Assembly (NCBI GenBank): GCA_017507125.1
Contig: JAFWBQ010000113.1
Location: 1 to 61,405, forward strand
Origin: Lentisphaeria bacterium
Lineage (GTDB): Bacteria > Verrucomicrobiota > Lentisphaeria > Victivallales > Victivallaceae
Reading direction: 5' to 3'
DNA length: 61,405 nt
Shown piece by piece: positions 43,064 to 52,386 of the stretch (within the stretch, counting starts at the first letter, position 1; each line of letters opens with the position of its first letter). The notes beneath the pieces were generated by a model that was not told where the DNA came from, ran no database searches, and saw only the letters and a list, made by a program, of their open reading frames with translations. Both the position numbers and the translations under genes were made by a program.

Positions 43064-44340
43064 ACTACGTTGAAAGAATAAAAGAGTTTGTCGCAACCCA
43101 CGAAAACATGGACTTCTACACCGACAGAGCCTGTGAAAGAGAGGTTGTGGGATTGCTCAATTACGATGAGTCTGCCATTCTGCCTTATACGGTGGAATCC
43201 CCCCTCCTGAAAGCCGACGGCAGCAGAGTTGCGTCTGCTGCTGAGTGGAAGAACTCCCGGCGGCAGGAGATCATTGAGCTTTTCAAAAATGAGCTTTACG
43301 GCGAAGTTCCCCCCATGCCGGATGCCGTTGAGTACAAAGAGATCAGCTGTAAAAAGGATGCCCTCAACGGCAAAGCTGTCAGAAAAGAGATAGACATTGT
43401 TTTCAAGATGAATAACGGTAAACAGCACACTGTGCCGGTGCTGCTCTATTTTCCTGCCGGCGCCAAAGGCAAGGTGCCTGTTTTCATCAATTTGAATTTC
43501 AAAGGCAATCACACCATTACTAATGAAAAAGATGTGCGGATGACCGGTCTGCTCAACGATGACAAAAGTTTTCTCACCGAAGAACAGCGTTCCTGCCATG
43601 CTTTCCGCAACAGCATTGAAATGGTCATCGCCAGAGGGTACGGATGCTGTACCGCAAGTTACAATGATTTCTTCCCGGATCATATTGACGGCTGGAGCGA
43701 CAGTATCTACTCTCTTTTCGGAGATTTCAATGGCTATTCACGGGGACACGAAAAGTACAGCTCCATCGGCGCGTGGGCATGGGGATGCTCAAGACTCATG
43801 GATCTTGTGGAAGAGACAAAAGAGTTTGACAGCAGCAAAACTGTGCTTCACGGACACTCCCGTCTGGGCAAGACTGCCCTGTGGGCAGGGGCGCTTGATG
43901 AACGCTTCAAGATCGTCATTGCCAACAATTCAGGATTGGGCGGCGCCGCTTTGACCAAGCGGCGTTTCGGGGAACTTTACGTTTATCTTGTGACCGCCAT
44001 GCCCCATTGGTTCATCAAAAGAACCGCCTTTTACATTGCCAACGAAGAAACTCAGAACTTCGACCAGCATTTTCTCATGTCTCTTATCGCTCCCCGCAAA
44101 CTGGTGGTCGCCAGCGCTGAAAATGATATCTGGAGCGATCCTTACGGCGAATATCTGGGGGCGTTCCATGCGGGTGAAGTTTATTCCCTTTTCGGGGCGG
44201 ATGTGCTGAAAAGTTCTCACCGTCAGGCCGTGGGAACGGTCATTACCTCTGATATCAGCTACCATATCCGTCCCGGAAAACACGCTCAAAACGAAATTGA
44301 CTGGCTTCATTATCTTGATATTGCGGACAAATTTTTTTGA
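43060..44340 (+). CDS. CE15-like glucuronoyl esterase family alpha/beta hydrolase, cytosolic
   Basis: 426 residues. The nucleophile motif TVLHGHSRLGKTALWAGA (Ser267) with the following NNSGLGGAAL and RRFGE is the CE15 signature, where the usual GCSR is GHSR. His408 in RPGKHAQNEIDW is the catalytic histidine. CE15 enzymes cleave esters of glucuronic acid, for example between lignin and xylan; bacterial relatives have broader uronate-ester substrates. Most are secreted, but this one has no signal peptide, so it would act on imported oligosaccharides. Translationally coupled to the preceding acyltransferase-like gene and followed directly by a second DUF4838 gene. Confidence 0.85.
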   Translation: MNYVERIKEFVATHENMDFYTDRACEREVVGLLNYDESAILPYTVESPLLKADGSRVASAAEWKNSRRQEIIELFKNELYGEVPPMPDAVEYKEISCKKDALNGKAVRKEIDIVFKMNNGKQHTVPVLLYFPAGAKGKVPVFINLNFKGNHTITNEKDVRMTGLLNDDKSFLTEEQRSCHAFRNSIEMVIARGYGCCTASYNDFFPDHIDGWSDSIYSLFGDFNGYSRGHEKYSSIGAWAWGCSRLMDLVEETKEFDSSKTVLHGHSRLGKTALWAGALDERFKIVIANNSGLGGAALTKRRFGELYVYLVTAMPHWFIKRTAFYIANEETQNFDQHFLMSLIAPRKLVVASAENDIWSDPYGEYLGAFHAGEVYSLFGADVLKSSHRQAVGTVITSDISYHIRPGKHAQNEIDWLHYLDIADKFF

Positions 44341-44357
44341 AAAGGAAACAAAGGACT

Positions 44358-46121
44358 ATGACATACAAAGTATTTGCTCCTGCCGATGCGCCTGTGCTGC
44401 AAGTGGCGGCAGATGAGCTGATTTCATACGGGAAAGGTGTTTTTGTCAAATGTGCTCTCTCTGATGACGCGGATATACTTCTTATTTCAGAAGAAAGTTC
44501 AAAGTTCAAAGACTCCTTCTCTTTGAATTCAGAAAATGGCAGACTTTATATCAAAGGCTCCAATTCCCGCAGCGTGCTTTACGGTATCTTTGACTATCTG
44601 CGCTCTTTCGGATTTGATTTTATTTATCCCGGAAGGGAAGGGGAGATCATCCCTGAAAATGTTGAGTTCACCATTGATGATTTTCATGTCAGTGAAAGTG
44701 CCGACCGCTCTTTCAGAGGCATTGCCGCAGCTCCTGATGTGGAAAATCTTCAGGAGGGATATGATCTTATCCGCTTCATGGTGCAGAACAAGTACAACAT
44801 CTTCTTTATGGAAGGCTTCGATGTGGAGCGTCCCGGGGATGAGTATTCGGTCATTGACGGAGTCCACCCCTTGCAGCATGTGGAGTATCTTCTCAAAGAG
44901 AAGTCATGGGAGGAACGCGAAGAGATCGCGCTCAAAAAACAGACCATGGTGGAGTACGCCCGGAAATATGGACTGCTCATAGAAAGAGGCGGTCACGGCT
45001 GGAATTACGGTGTCCCTGAACATTATGCGGCAAACCACAACATGACTCCCGAAGAAGGCCGGGCGCTTCTTCAGGCAAAGGGCAAGGTCAATGAACAGGC
45101 TCTTGTGGCGGTTTCCACCTGGTTCCAGATCTGTCTCTGCCGGGAGGAAGTGCGCGATATCTACGTTGAACACATCATCAGCTACCTGAAAGAACACCAT
45201 CACGAAATGGATATTGCTGCCATCTGGCTGGGGGATGGTTATGACAACAAGTGCCAGTGCGAAGAGTGTTTGAAAGTACCTTTCAGCAACTGGTACATGG
45301 AGATTTTCCGGAAAGTGGCGCTGTGGGCACAGAAGGAGCTTCCGGAGCTGAAACTTGAGTGCATCATGTACTTTGAAACCTTGGAAGAACCCACCTCGAA
45401 CTTTCTGGAAGGTCTCAATAATGTGATCTTGAACCTTGCCGTCTGGCGCCACTGCTATTTCCACACTCTTGATGATGAAAAGTGCCGTTTGCCCGGATGG
45501 ATCCCGGACTACCGGAACAACGCTTCTCACGATGATGCCAACGATATGCGGATCATCAATCACGACCACTATGCTGCTTACGCTGCCTGGCGGAAGATCG
45601 TGGGTGAGGATATCCCATGTCTGCTTTTCAATTATATCACCCATATACAGAATCCCGACCGTCACTACATGAGTTATGATCCGGAGTATCTGTGCCGCTA
45701 TTTCAATGATTTTGACCGATTGAACTTTGACGGTATGGTGGATTGCCAGTGTCACAGTTCATGGGATAAACCTGCCAATCTTCAGCTCTGTTGCGCCGGA
45801 AGAGTACTGTGGAACAAAAATGATAATGATCCTGTGAGGATCCGCAAAGAGATTTTTACCCGACTTTTCGGCAGCCGTGCTTCTGACGTTGCTGTATACT
45901 GTGATGAGATGTATCAGCTTCTCACCGGTTGCGGCGACTATCACCACTCTTTGCATTTTACGCCTGAGAAGACCCGGACTTTGAAGCAGGGACTGTTGGA
46001 AATGGCAAAAAAACTTGATGCCCTTGGTGCGCTGCCGGAAAACAGGGAACGCTTTTTCCGCGACTCCCTTGAGGGATTGATGCAAAGTGTTGATGAGGCT
46101 CTGGAAAAGATCGAACAGTAA
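44358..46121 (+). CDS. Cytosolic DUF4838 family protein (alpha-glucuronidase-like)
   Basis: 587 residues from ATG 44358; a longer frame starts at a TTG inside the previous stop but lacks a ribosome site, while AAGGA lies 11 bases before this ATG. The N-terminus (QVAADELISYGKG, SVLYGIFDYLRSFGFDFIYPGREGE) matches the glucuronidase-type N-domain of its secreted neighbour. The core has WLGDGYDNKCQCEECLK near residue 291-307, the DUF4838 cysteine motif. It has no signal peptide and no CBM. Presumably it finishes inside the cell what the secreted protein begins. Last gene of the operon; ends at a strong terminator. Confidence 0.85.
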   Translation: MTYKVFAPADAPVLQVAADELISYGKGVFVKCALSDDADILLISEESSKFKDSFSLNSENGRLYIKGSNSRSVLYGIFDYLRSFGFDFIYPGREGEIIPENVEFTIDDFHVSESADRSFRGIAAAPDVENLQEGYDLIRFMVQNKYNIFFMEGFDVERPGDEYSVIDGVHPLQHVEYLLKEKSWEEREEIALKKQTMVEYARKYGLLIERGGHGWNYGVPEHYAANHNMTPEEGRALLQAKGKVNEQALVAVSTWFQICLCREEVRDIYVEHIISYLKEHHHEMDIAAIWLGDGYDNKCQCEECLKVPFSNWYMEIFRKVALWAQKELPELKLECIMYFETLEEPTSNFLEGLNNVILNLAVWRHCYFHTLDDEKCRLPGWIPDYRNNASHDDANDMRIINHDHYAAYAAWRKIVGEDIPCLLFNYITHIQNPDRHYMSYDPEYLCRYFNDFDRLNFDGMVDCQCHSSWDKPANLQLCCAGRVLWNKNDNDPVRIRKEIFTRLFGSRASDVAVYCDEMYQLLTGCGDYHHSLHFTPEKTRTLKQGLLEMAKKLDALGALPENRERFFRDSLEGLMQSVDEALEKIEQ

Positions 46122-46131
46122 AGGAAGATAA

Positions 46132-46176
46132 TAAAAAGGGGAGTGCACCTCAATAAAGGAACACTCCCCTTTTTTA
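46132..46176. terminator. Bidirectional terminator between DUF4838 operon and yihY-like gene
   Basis: AAAAGGGGAGTG and CACTCCCCTTTT arms around a 16-base loop, with A- and T-runs on both sides. Confidence 0.92.
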
Positions 46177-46186
46177 CCGGAAGAAC

Positions 46187-47434
46187 TCAGAGATCTTTCA
46201 GAAGGGGATCTGTTTCTGAATGGCGGTTTTTTTCTTCAAATCCTTTAAGCAGTGTCAGAGTGCGGTTGAGTATTTCGATCTGCGTCGCAGGGAGCTCATC
46301 GTTGCCGTTCAATTTTGCAAGGCAGTCTCCGGCGGTGAAACTGTCAGTCGGGAACCCGGGGGCATAAGAGATATTTCCTTCGTTATTGAGAGCGTAAATG
46401 ATGCGCTTCTGGCAGAGTTCGTGAAGCTGTGAAGCAAGAAGAGTCCCCGGCAGATTTATCTCTTTGGTAAGGGTCGCAAAGGAAACACTGCCTTCGTTCC
46501 GTGCGAAGGAGCTGTAGATCATTGCCGCACAGGAGATCTGATCGGCGCGGCGCAGAAGCAGATTTTCAATAGAGTCCCCTTTGCCGTCAAAAATACCGGT
46601 ATCAAGATTCTGGCTGACATATCCGATCTCTGCTCCGAAAAGAGCGATCTGCCATGACCACTGGAGCCAGACCAGAAAGAGAGGAAGCACTGCAAAGGTT
46701 CCGTAGATCCGGTTGTATTTGAAAATGTTGCTTTGGAGAAAGAGAAAACCATCCTGAAGCAGCTGAAACAAAACCCCTCCGATGATCCCTGCCAGCAGCG
46801 CACAACAGAAGCGGACGCGGGTGTTCGGAGCAAAAAGATAGATCAACGTAAAAACGGCAATGGAAATAACCAGCGGAGAAAGATCTGCCGCAAGAGAAAA
46901 TACACAGGGAAGTGTCGAACCCAGATCCGGAGCGGCTTCTGCCAGTTTGTTGAACACGCTCCGCAGCGCCACACCGGAAGCTCCCACGATGACCAGCATC
47001 AGAGGAGTCAGCAGTATCAGCGCCAGATAATCACTGAAGCGGCGGAAAATATTTTTGCGCGTAGGCAGTCCCCACACATCGTTGAATGCTCTCTCAATGT
47101 TTGACGCGAGCCAGAGCACGGTCCAGATCAGAGCAATGATACCGACGCCGGCGACGATCCCGCCTTGAGCCTGTTTCAAAGTGGTGTCGGCAAATTTACA
47201 AACCCATTCCAGGATCTCCTTGTGCTGATAAAGCTGACGGCTCAACTCTTCTTTCAATCTGACATCAAGATCAAATCCTTTGGCGATGCCGAAAAGCAGT
47301 GCTGCCATGGGAACGATGGCAAAAACAGTGTAATAAGTCAAGGCAACAGCGCGCTGACTGTGATTGTCGACGGTGTAACGTTTGGCACTGAACCAGAGAA
47401 TATCACGGAACCGGGTGAGAAATTGCAGTTTCAT
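46187..47434 (-). CDS. YihY/BrkB family inner-membrane protein with C-terminal winged-helix-like extension
   Basis: 415 residues from ATG 47434, with AGGAG 7 bases upstream. About six transmembrane helices lie in residues ~30-290, with the family motifs ALTYYTVFAIVPMAALL, VWGLPTRKNIFRR and YGTFAVLPLFLVWLQWSWQIALFGAEIGY. The usual YihY is about 290 residues; the extra ~120 residues read like a winged helix (SFATLTKEINLPGTLLASQLHELCQKRII). Once misnamed ribonuclease BN; the real role is unknown. Divergent from the rnf operon. Confidence 0.9.
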   Translation of the reverse strand: MKLQFLTRFRDILWFSAKRYTVDNHSQRAVALTYYTVFAIVPMAALLFGIAKGFDLDVRLKEELSRQLYQHKEILEWVCKFADTTLKQAQGGIVAGVGIIALIWTVLWLASNIERAFNDVWGLPTRKNIFRRFSDYLALILLTPLMLVIVGASGVALRSVFNKLAEAAPDLGSTLPCVFSLAADLSPLVISIAVFTLIYLFAPNTRVRFCCALLAGIIGGVLFQLLQDGFLFLQSNIFKYNRIYGTFAVLPLFLVWLQWSWQIALFGAEIGYVSQNLDTGIFDGKGDSIENLLLRRADQISCAAMIYSSFARNEGSVSFATLTKEINLPGTLLASQLHELCQKRIIYALNNEGNISYAPGFPTDSFTAGDCLAKLNGNDELPATQIEILNRTLTLLKGFEEKNRHSETDPLLKDL

Positions 47435-47471
47435 TAAAAAGCTCCTTTTAAAAATCAAAGACATTTTACAT

Positions 47472-47500
47472 ATTATACCATCATTTTTCTTCAAAGTCAA
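47472..47500 (-). promoter_or_regulatory. Promoter of the yihY-like gene
   Basis: Minus strand TTGACT (47495-47500), 17-base spacer, TATAAT (47472-47477). Confidence 0.75.
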
Positions 47501-47602
47501 GAAATTTCCGGGAGCCATTGCAGAATTCTTTTTTCCACCGCCGCTGTTTTCCGGCATTGAAAATGCACACATTGCAAAATCATAACTTTTTCTGACGGAG
47601 AC

Positions 47603-47631
47603 TTGAAAAATGTATAGTTGCAGTTTATATT
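47603..47631 (+). promoter_or_regulatory. rnf promoter P1 (distal)
   Basis: TTGAAA (47603-47608), 17-base spacer, TATATT (47626-47631). Confidence 0.6.
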
Positions 47632-47694
47632 AAATAAACAAACAGCTAAACACTTCTTTTTCTGCAAAAAATGACTTTGACAAGTCCAAAAAAT

Positions 47695-47722
47695 TTGACA
47701 AAGAAGTTTTTTCTGCTATATT
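47695..47722 (+). promoter_or_regulatory. rnf promoter P2 (proximal)
   Basis: TTGACA (47695-47700), 16-base spacer, TATATT (47717-47722). Confidence 0.7.
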
Positions 47723-47757
47723 AGGCAAAAGAATACTCTGGGAGTGCATGACTTGCA

Positions 47758-48348
47758 ATGAAATATCTTGAACTTACAGTAGGAGCGGCGCTGGTTTACA
47801 ACTTTGTGTTGACCCGCTTTCTCGGGATCTGCCCTTTTCTGGGAGTTTCCAAACGTATCAGTACGGCACTGGGAATGTCGGGCGCTGTTGTTTTTGTGAT
47901 GACAGTTGCTTCATTCTGTACCTCTCTGATCTACAACTATCTGCTGAAATTTTCATGGAACGGCAAGGTCATCGATCTTTCCTTTCTTCAGGTGCTGATC
48001 TTTATTCTGGTCATTGCTGCACTCGTTCAAGTCATTGAGATCGTCATGCAGAAACTGACTCCGGGACTTTATCAGGCACTGGGGATCTATCTGCCCCTGA
48101 TCACCACCAACTGTGCCGTTCTTGGTTCGGCGGCACTGAATTTCAATGCCGGACGCTCTGTTATTGATGCCACCATTTTCGGGTGTTTTTCCGGTATCGG
48201 TTTTGCGATCGCGCTGCTGATTTTTGCCAGTCTCAGAGAGAGGCTTGAGCTGGCTTCGCCTCCTAAAGCCTTTGAAGGCATTCCTATCGGCCTTGTTACG
48301 GCAGGGATCCTTGCCATGGCCTTTGTCGGTTTTTCCGGCCTTTGCTGA
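47758..48348 (+). CDS. rnfA: Rnf complex subunit A (membrane)
   Basis: 196 residues with six transmembrane helices. RnfA/RnfE pair to hold an Fe-S centre in the membrane and form part of the ion path of the ferredoxin:NAD+ oxidoreductase. Visible family stretches are VYNFVLTRFLGICPFLGVSK and LGIYLPLITTNCAVLGSA, each holding one of the conserved cysteines. GGGAG is 13 bases from the ATG; a seven-codon frame at 47748 overlaps the start. First gene of rnfABCDGE, the order known from Rhodobacter and E. coli. Confidence 0.95.
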   Translation: MKYLELTVGAALVYNFVLTRFLGICPFLGVSKRISTALGMSGAVVFVMTVASFCTSLIYNYLLKFSWNGKVIDLSFLQVLIFILVIAALVQVIEIVMQKLTPGLYQALGIYLPLITTNCAVLGSAALNFNAGRSVIDATIFGCFSGIGFAIALLIFASLRERLELASPPKAFEGIPIGLVTAGILAMAFVGFSGLC

Positions 48349-48374
48349 TAAGAAATTCCGGAGGCGCGATTTTT

Positions 48375-49223
48375 ATGTATATGCTGACAGGTGCTCTGCT
48401 GCTGATGGGGATCACAGGAACCCTTCTCGGGGTGATCATTGCCCTTTTTGCGCGTATTTTCAAAGTTGATACGGATCCCCGGGTTGAACTTGTCCGGGAA
48501 CTTCTTCCCGGCGCCAACTGCGGCGGATGCGGCAAGGCGGGGTGTGCCGCTTTTGCCAAGTCCGTGGTTGCCGGTGAAAATCTCCCCTCCCGGTGTCCCG
48601 TTTCCAGTCAGGAACAAATCAACGCCATTGCTCTTGCTCTGGGAATATCTGCCGGATCCGGAGTCCGCAAGAGAGCTGTTGTCCGTTGCGGCGGTGATAT
48701 GTTCCAGACTAAGGAACGGCTCAATTACAATGGGGTTTGCGACTGTAATGCTGCCGCTGTTGTCGCCGGAGGACCGAAAGGGTGCCGTTACGGATGCCTC
48801 GGCATGGGGAGCTGTGCCAATGTCTGTCCTTTCGGAGCCATCGAAATCGTCAACAATCTGGCGCTGGTACATCGGGAACTCTGTGTGGGATGCGGCAAAT
48901 GTGCCGATGTGTGTCCCCGGCATGTGATCGCTCTGGTTCCTGCTGACGCTGAGATCCATGTCTACTGCAACTCACCGGAAAAAGGTGCTGAAAAACGCAA
49001 ACAGTGCAAGGTCGGATGCATCGGCTGTCGCAAATGTGCCAGATATTCTTCAGATCAGTTTACCATTTCCGGCACTCTTGCCTCTGTCAACTATGAAGCT
49101 GAAACTTTACCCGGCGAAGAGGATGTCGAAAAGATACAGTGTCCCACCGGAGCGCTTCTTTCCGCCCGGGAACATCACCGTATTGAGACCCATGATCCGA
49201 ATTGGAAGAAGGATGAAAAATGA
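48375..49223 (+). CDS. rnfB: Rnf complex subunit B (ferredoxin-like, multiple Fe-S clusters)
   Basis: 282 residues from ATG 48375 (GGAGG 10 bases upstream; ATG 48381 is an alternative). One N-terminal membrane helix, then a four-cysteine cluster site (Cys49, Cys52, Cys57, Cys74). Next comes a two-cluster ferredoxin domain (CRYGCLGMGSCANVCP and CVGCGKCADVCP) and a further C-x3-C-x2-C-x2-C group (CKVGCIGCRKC) with IQCPTGAL, suggesting an additional cluster. RnfB takes electrons from soluble ferredoxin. Confidence 0.95.
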   Translation: MYMLTGALLLMGITGTLLGVIIALFARIFKVDTDPRVELVRELLPGANCGGCGKAGCAAFAKSVVAGENLPSRCPVSSQEQINAIALALGISAGSGVRKRAVVRCGGDMFQTKERLNYNGVCDCNAAAVVAGGPKGCRYGCLGMGSCANVCPFGAIEIVNNLALVHRELCVGCGKCADVCPRHVIALVPADAEIHVYCNSPEKGAEKRKQCKVGCIGCRKCARYSSDQFTISGTLASVNYEAETLPGEEDVEKIQCPTGALLSAREHHRIETHDPNWKKDEK

Positions 49224-50536
49224 GCAAGATCAGAAGTTTCAAAGGGGGAATGCATCCGGAATACGACGGCAAAGAATTGACTGACAGCTGTTGTGTTATA
49301 GAGGCTCCTTTGCTTGAGAAATATTATGTTGTCCTGGCGGAAAATGCCGGACGTCCCCCGAAACCCTGCGTCGCCGCAGGTGACAAGGTCAGGAAGTATC
49401 AGTTGATCGCCGAAGCTGACGGATTTGTTTCCGCAGATCTTCACGCTCCCACCAGCGGTACTGTGGAAGGCATCGTTGACGTTCCCGGACCCATGGGGGG
49501 ATCCGTTCAGGCCGTGGTGATCGTCTCTGACGGGAACGATCACGGCAGTGCTCCTTTTGACTGTTGGGAAAAGTGGCAGGAAAAAAGCGGCGCCGAATTG
49601 CTGGAGCGGATCAGAAAAGCCGGTATCGTAGGTATGGGCGGTGCCGCATTCCCCTCTCATGTGAAACTTGCTGTGCCCCCCGGGAAAAAAGTGGATACGC
49701 TGATTATCAACGGCGCCGAGTGCGAACCTTATCTTACAGCTGATCACAGACTTATGGCAGAGTATCCCCAAAAGGTCATTACCGGTGCCGCTGTCATGGG
49801 GAAACTTCTTGATGTTTCAAATATCATCATCGGTGTTGAAGACAACAAACCTGATGCCGTAGCCGCCCTTGAAATGGCATCTGCCGGCACTTCTGTCAGA
49901 GTACAGCTTCTTGAAGTCCGTTATCCTCAGGGGGCTGAGAAACAGCTGATCTACGCAGTGACCGGCAGAAGTGTGCCTCCCGGCGGATTGCCTTTTGATG
50001 CCGGATGTGTGGTTCAGAATGCCGGCTCCGCGGCTGCCGTTTCTGATGCTGTTCTGCAGGGGATCCCTCTGATTGAAAGGATCGTTACCGTCAGCGGTGA
50101 AGCTGTCAGGAGCCCCGGCAACTTCAAACTGAGGATCGGAACTCCTGTCATTGAGGCTGTTAAACTTGCCGGCGGCATCACCGAAGAACCCGGCAAATTG
50201 ATCCTGGGCGGTCCTATGATGGGATTTGCCCAGAGATCTTTTGATGTTCCCATTGCCAAAAATACTTCCGGCATCCTGCTTCTGCCCCCGAAGGCAGCGC
50301 TGAATTTTTCCTCTTCCCCCTGCATCAGGTGCGGCAGATGCGTGGAAGTGTGTCCCATGAAGCTGATGCCCTGTCTTCTTTGTGCTTCCATAGAAGGCGG
50401 ACGCTTTGATTTGGCGCTGAAAGATCATGTGATGGATTGTCTTGAGTGCGGCGCCTGTGCCTATGTATGTCCTTCGCGGCGTCCTCTGGTTCAGCAGTTC
50501 CGGCGCGCCAAAAGTGAACTGCGTAAAAAAAGATGA
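49220..50536 (+). CDS. rnfC: Rnf complex subunit C (NADH/FMN, two 4Fe-4S)
   Basis: 438 residues; ATGA overlap with rnfB. RnfC is the peripheral subunit that meets NAD(H). Glycine-rich GIVGMGGAAFPSHVKL and LIINGAECEPYLTADHRLM are the nucleotide-site stretches. Two ferredoxin motifs lie near residues 368-378 (CIRCGRCVEVCP) and 407-417 (CLECGACAYVCP). Length and layout are typical of short RnfC forms without the long C-terminal tail. Confidence 0.96.
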   Translation: MSKIRSFKGGMHPEYDGKELTDSCCVIEAPLLEKYYVVLAENAGRPPKPCVAAGDKVRKYQLIAEADGFVSADLHAPTSGTVEGIVDVPGPMGGSVQAVVIVSDGNDHGSAPFDCWEKWQEKSGAELLERIRKAGIVGMGGAAFPSHVKLAVPPGKKVDTLIINGAECEPYLTADHRLMAEYPQKVITGAAVMGKLLDVSNIIIGVEDNKPDAVAALEMASAGTSVRVQLLEVRYPQGAEKQLIYAVTGRSVPPGGLPFDAGCVVQNAGSAAAVSDAVLQGIPLIERIVTVSGEAVRSPGNFKLRIGTPVIEAVKLAGGITEEPGKLILGGPMMGFAQRSFDVPIAKNTSGILLLPPKAALNFSSSPCIRCGRCVEVCPMKLMPCLLCASIEGGRFDLALKDHVMDCLECGACAYVCPSRRPLVQQFRRAKSELRKKR

Positions 50537-50563
50537 TGCTGCCGGGAAAAAACAAGGAAAGAT

Positions 50564-51721
50564 ATGTTGGAAAAAATGAGTGACAATATTCCGGATGAGA
50601 TCAAACTGCCCACCGGCAGCAAGCTGGTTTTGAGCAGTTCGCCTCATGTGAGCGCTTCTGAAAGTCTCCGCAAGATCATGCTCAAGGTCATTGCGGCGCT
50701 TCTGCCTGCTGTGGTTGCGGGTGTTTGGCTTTTTGGTTTCCGTGCCCTTGCTGTCATTGCAGTGACCGTTATTTCCTGTGTGGGGGCTGAAGCTCTGTGG
50801 TGCAGACTTGTAAAAAAATCCGTTTCAGGAGCAGTGGGGGACTTCAGTGCCGTCGTGACTGGAGTGATCCTTGCCTTGAACCTTCCTGCGGCAGTGCCTT
50901 TTTATGTACCTGTTATCGGTGCTTTTCTTGCCATCTGGCTCGGCAAACAGCTCTTTGGCGGTCTGGGCAGTAATCCATTCAATCCGGCGGTGGTCGCCCG
51001 GGTTGGGCTGCTCATTGCTCTGCCCGCTGCCATGACGATATGGAGCCCGCCCCGGGGCATGGATAAAAATTACCCTCAGGCTGAAACTTTTTTCGGTTCA
51101 GCAATGATGAAAAAAGTCAACGCAGGTGAACTTGACGGCATTACTTGCGCCACACCTCTCGGATTGATGACTGATACCCGTAAAATCCTTCAGACAGAAG
51201 GTGACCGTCATCAGGCGGCGGCGGCACGGCACAACTTTGACAAAGTGAACTCTCCGGAGCTGCTGAAAAAATACTTTTGGGGGATCCGGCCCGGATGTAT
51301 CGGTGAAACATGTGTACCGGCTCTGCTCCTGGGGTTGGGGATCCTGCTCATTTTCAGGCTTGTCAACTGGCGCGTGCCTCTTGCCTTTGCCGGAAGTGTG
51401 TTCCTGCTTTCAGGGATTGTCAACTTTTTCTTTCCCGGTGTGACGCCGCCGCCGCTCTTTCATCTGCTGACAGGGGGATTGCTTATCGGAGCGATTTTTA
51501 TGGCAACAGATATGGTAACTTCTCCGGTGACGAATACGGGGTGTCTTATTTTCGGGATCGGCTGCGGCATCATCACCACGGTGATCCGTATATGGGGAAA
51601 TTATCCTGAAGGTGTCAGTTTTGCCATATTGCTTATGAACGCCCTTGTGCCTCTTATCGACCGTCTCTGTGTCCGGAGTGTTTTCGGCAGCAGAGCTCAG
51701 AACAGGGAGCAGCTCAGATGA
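50564..51721 (+). CDS. rnfD: Rnf complex subunit D (membrane, covalent FMN)
   Basis: 385 residues; AAGGA 6 bases before ATG 50564. Multiple membrane helices. The covalent FMN threonine is most likely Thr197 in DGITCATPL, matching the family's S/T-G-A-T-P-L site except that Gly is Cys here. GGLGSNPFNPAVVARVGLL and MATDMVTSPVT are conserved. RnfD passes electrons within the membrane and helps pump Na+ or H+. The last codons overlap rnfG. Confidence 0.95.
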   Translation: MLEKMSDNIPDEIKLPTGSKLVLSSSPHVSASESLRKIMLKVIAALLPAVVAGVWLFGFRALAVIAVTVISCVGAEALWCRLVKKSVSGAVGDFSAVVTGVILALNLPAAVPFYVPVIGAFLAIWLGKQLFGGLGSNPFNPAVVARVGLLIALPAAMTIWSPPRGMDKNYPQAETFFGSAMMKKVNAGELDGITCATPLGLMTDTRKILQTEGDRHQAAAARHNFDKVNSPELLKKYFWGIRPGCIGETCVPALLLGLGILLIFRLVNWRVPLAFAGSVFLLSGIVNFFFPGVTPPPLFHLLTGGLLIGAIFMATDMVTSPVTNTGCLIFGIGCGIITTVIRIWGNYPEGVSFAILLMNALVPLIDRLCVRSVFGSRAQNREQLR

Positions 51722-52386
51722 AAAGACTCAAAGAGAATGAAAATGTACTGGTCCTCGGCGGCTTTCTCGGGATCACTGCGCTGATTTCGGCGCTGGTGCT
51801 TGCTCTTGTTTTTACCGTGACCCGGGGACCCATTGAAAAGATGCAGCAAAAAAGCATTCAGGAGTCTTTCAAACTGCTTGATCTGCCGGCTTTTGACAAT
51901 GCTCCTGATCGGGAGGCAAAAAGTTATATTTCGCCTGAAAAGTTCAAAGTTGCCATCATGCCGGTGAGAAAGGAGGGCGTACTCAAAGCCTTTGTCGTCA
52001 GAACTGTTTCTCCGGACGGCTACGCAGGAGAAGTTGAAGTTACTGCCGGATTTGACTTGAATTGCAAAATCCTTGCTGTTCTTGTCACCCGCCAGCAGGA
52101 GACTCCCGGACTGGGCAGCAATGTCTGTGAACGCAAGTTCCGCAAGACCATCTTCAACCTTTTTCAACCCCGCCCTGAAGGGCTGCCCCCAAATCCCATT
52201 CTGGATCAGTTCCACAATCTTACTGTTTCAGCCAACGCAGACTGGCGGGTCAAACGGGACGGCGGTTCCTTTGATTTTGTTACCGGTGCCACCATTACGT
52301 CACGGGCAATCGTCGCTGCCGTGGAACAGGGAGGCCGGACTCTGCATATCCACCGCGGTGATTTCAAGGAGAAAGTGCAAAAATGA
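51718..52386 (+). CDS. rnfG: Rnf complex subunit G (covalent FMN)
   Basis: 222 residues; overlaps rnfD and rnfE by ATGA. One N-terminal membrane helix, the rest periplasmic. The FMN site is FVTGATITSRAI with Thr192, a variant of SGATxTS. Conserved ETPGLGSNV is present. Together with RnfD it carries flavin on the outer face. Confidence 0.95.
   Translation: MKRLKENENVLVLGGFLGITALISALVLALVFTVTRGPIEKMQQKSIQESFKLLDLPAFDNAPDREAKSYISPEKFKVAIMPVRKEGVLKAFVVRTVSPDGYAGEVEVTAGFDLNCKILAVLVTRQQETPGLGSNVCERKFRKTIFNLFQPRPEGLPPNPILDQFHNLTVSANADWRVKRDGGSFDFVTGATITSRAIVAAVEQGGRTLHIHRGDFKEKVQK

Larger units (their letters stand above)
47435..47757. other. Divergent control region between yihY-like gene and rnfA
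   Basis: About 320 bases without a gene. It holds one minus-strand promoter (47472-47500) and two rnf promoters (47603-47631, 47695-47722). 47501-47600 shows nothing recognisable. Confidence 0.65.

Noticed and set aside
46187..47434. Ribonuclease BN
   Set aside because: Old misannotation of the YihY/BrkB family; the protein is membrane-bound and lacks nuclease motifs.
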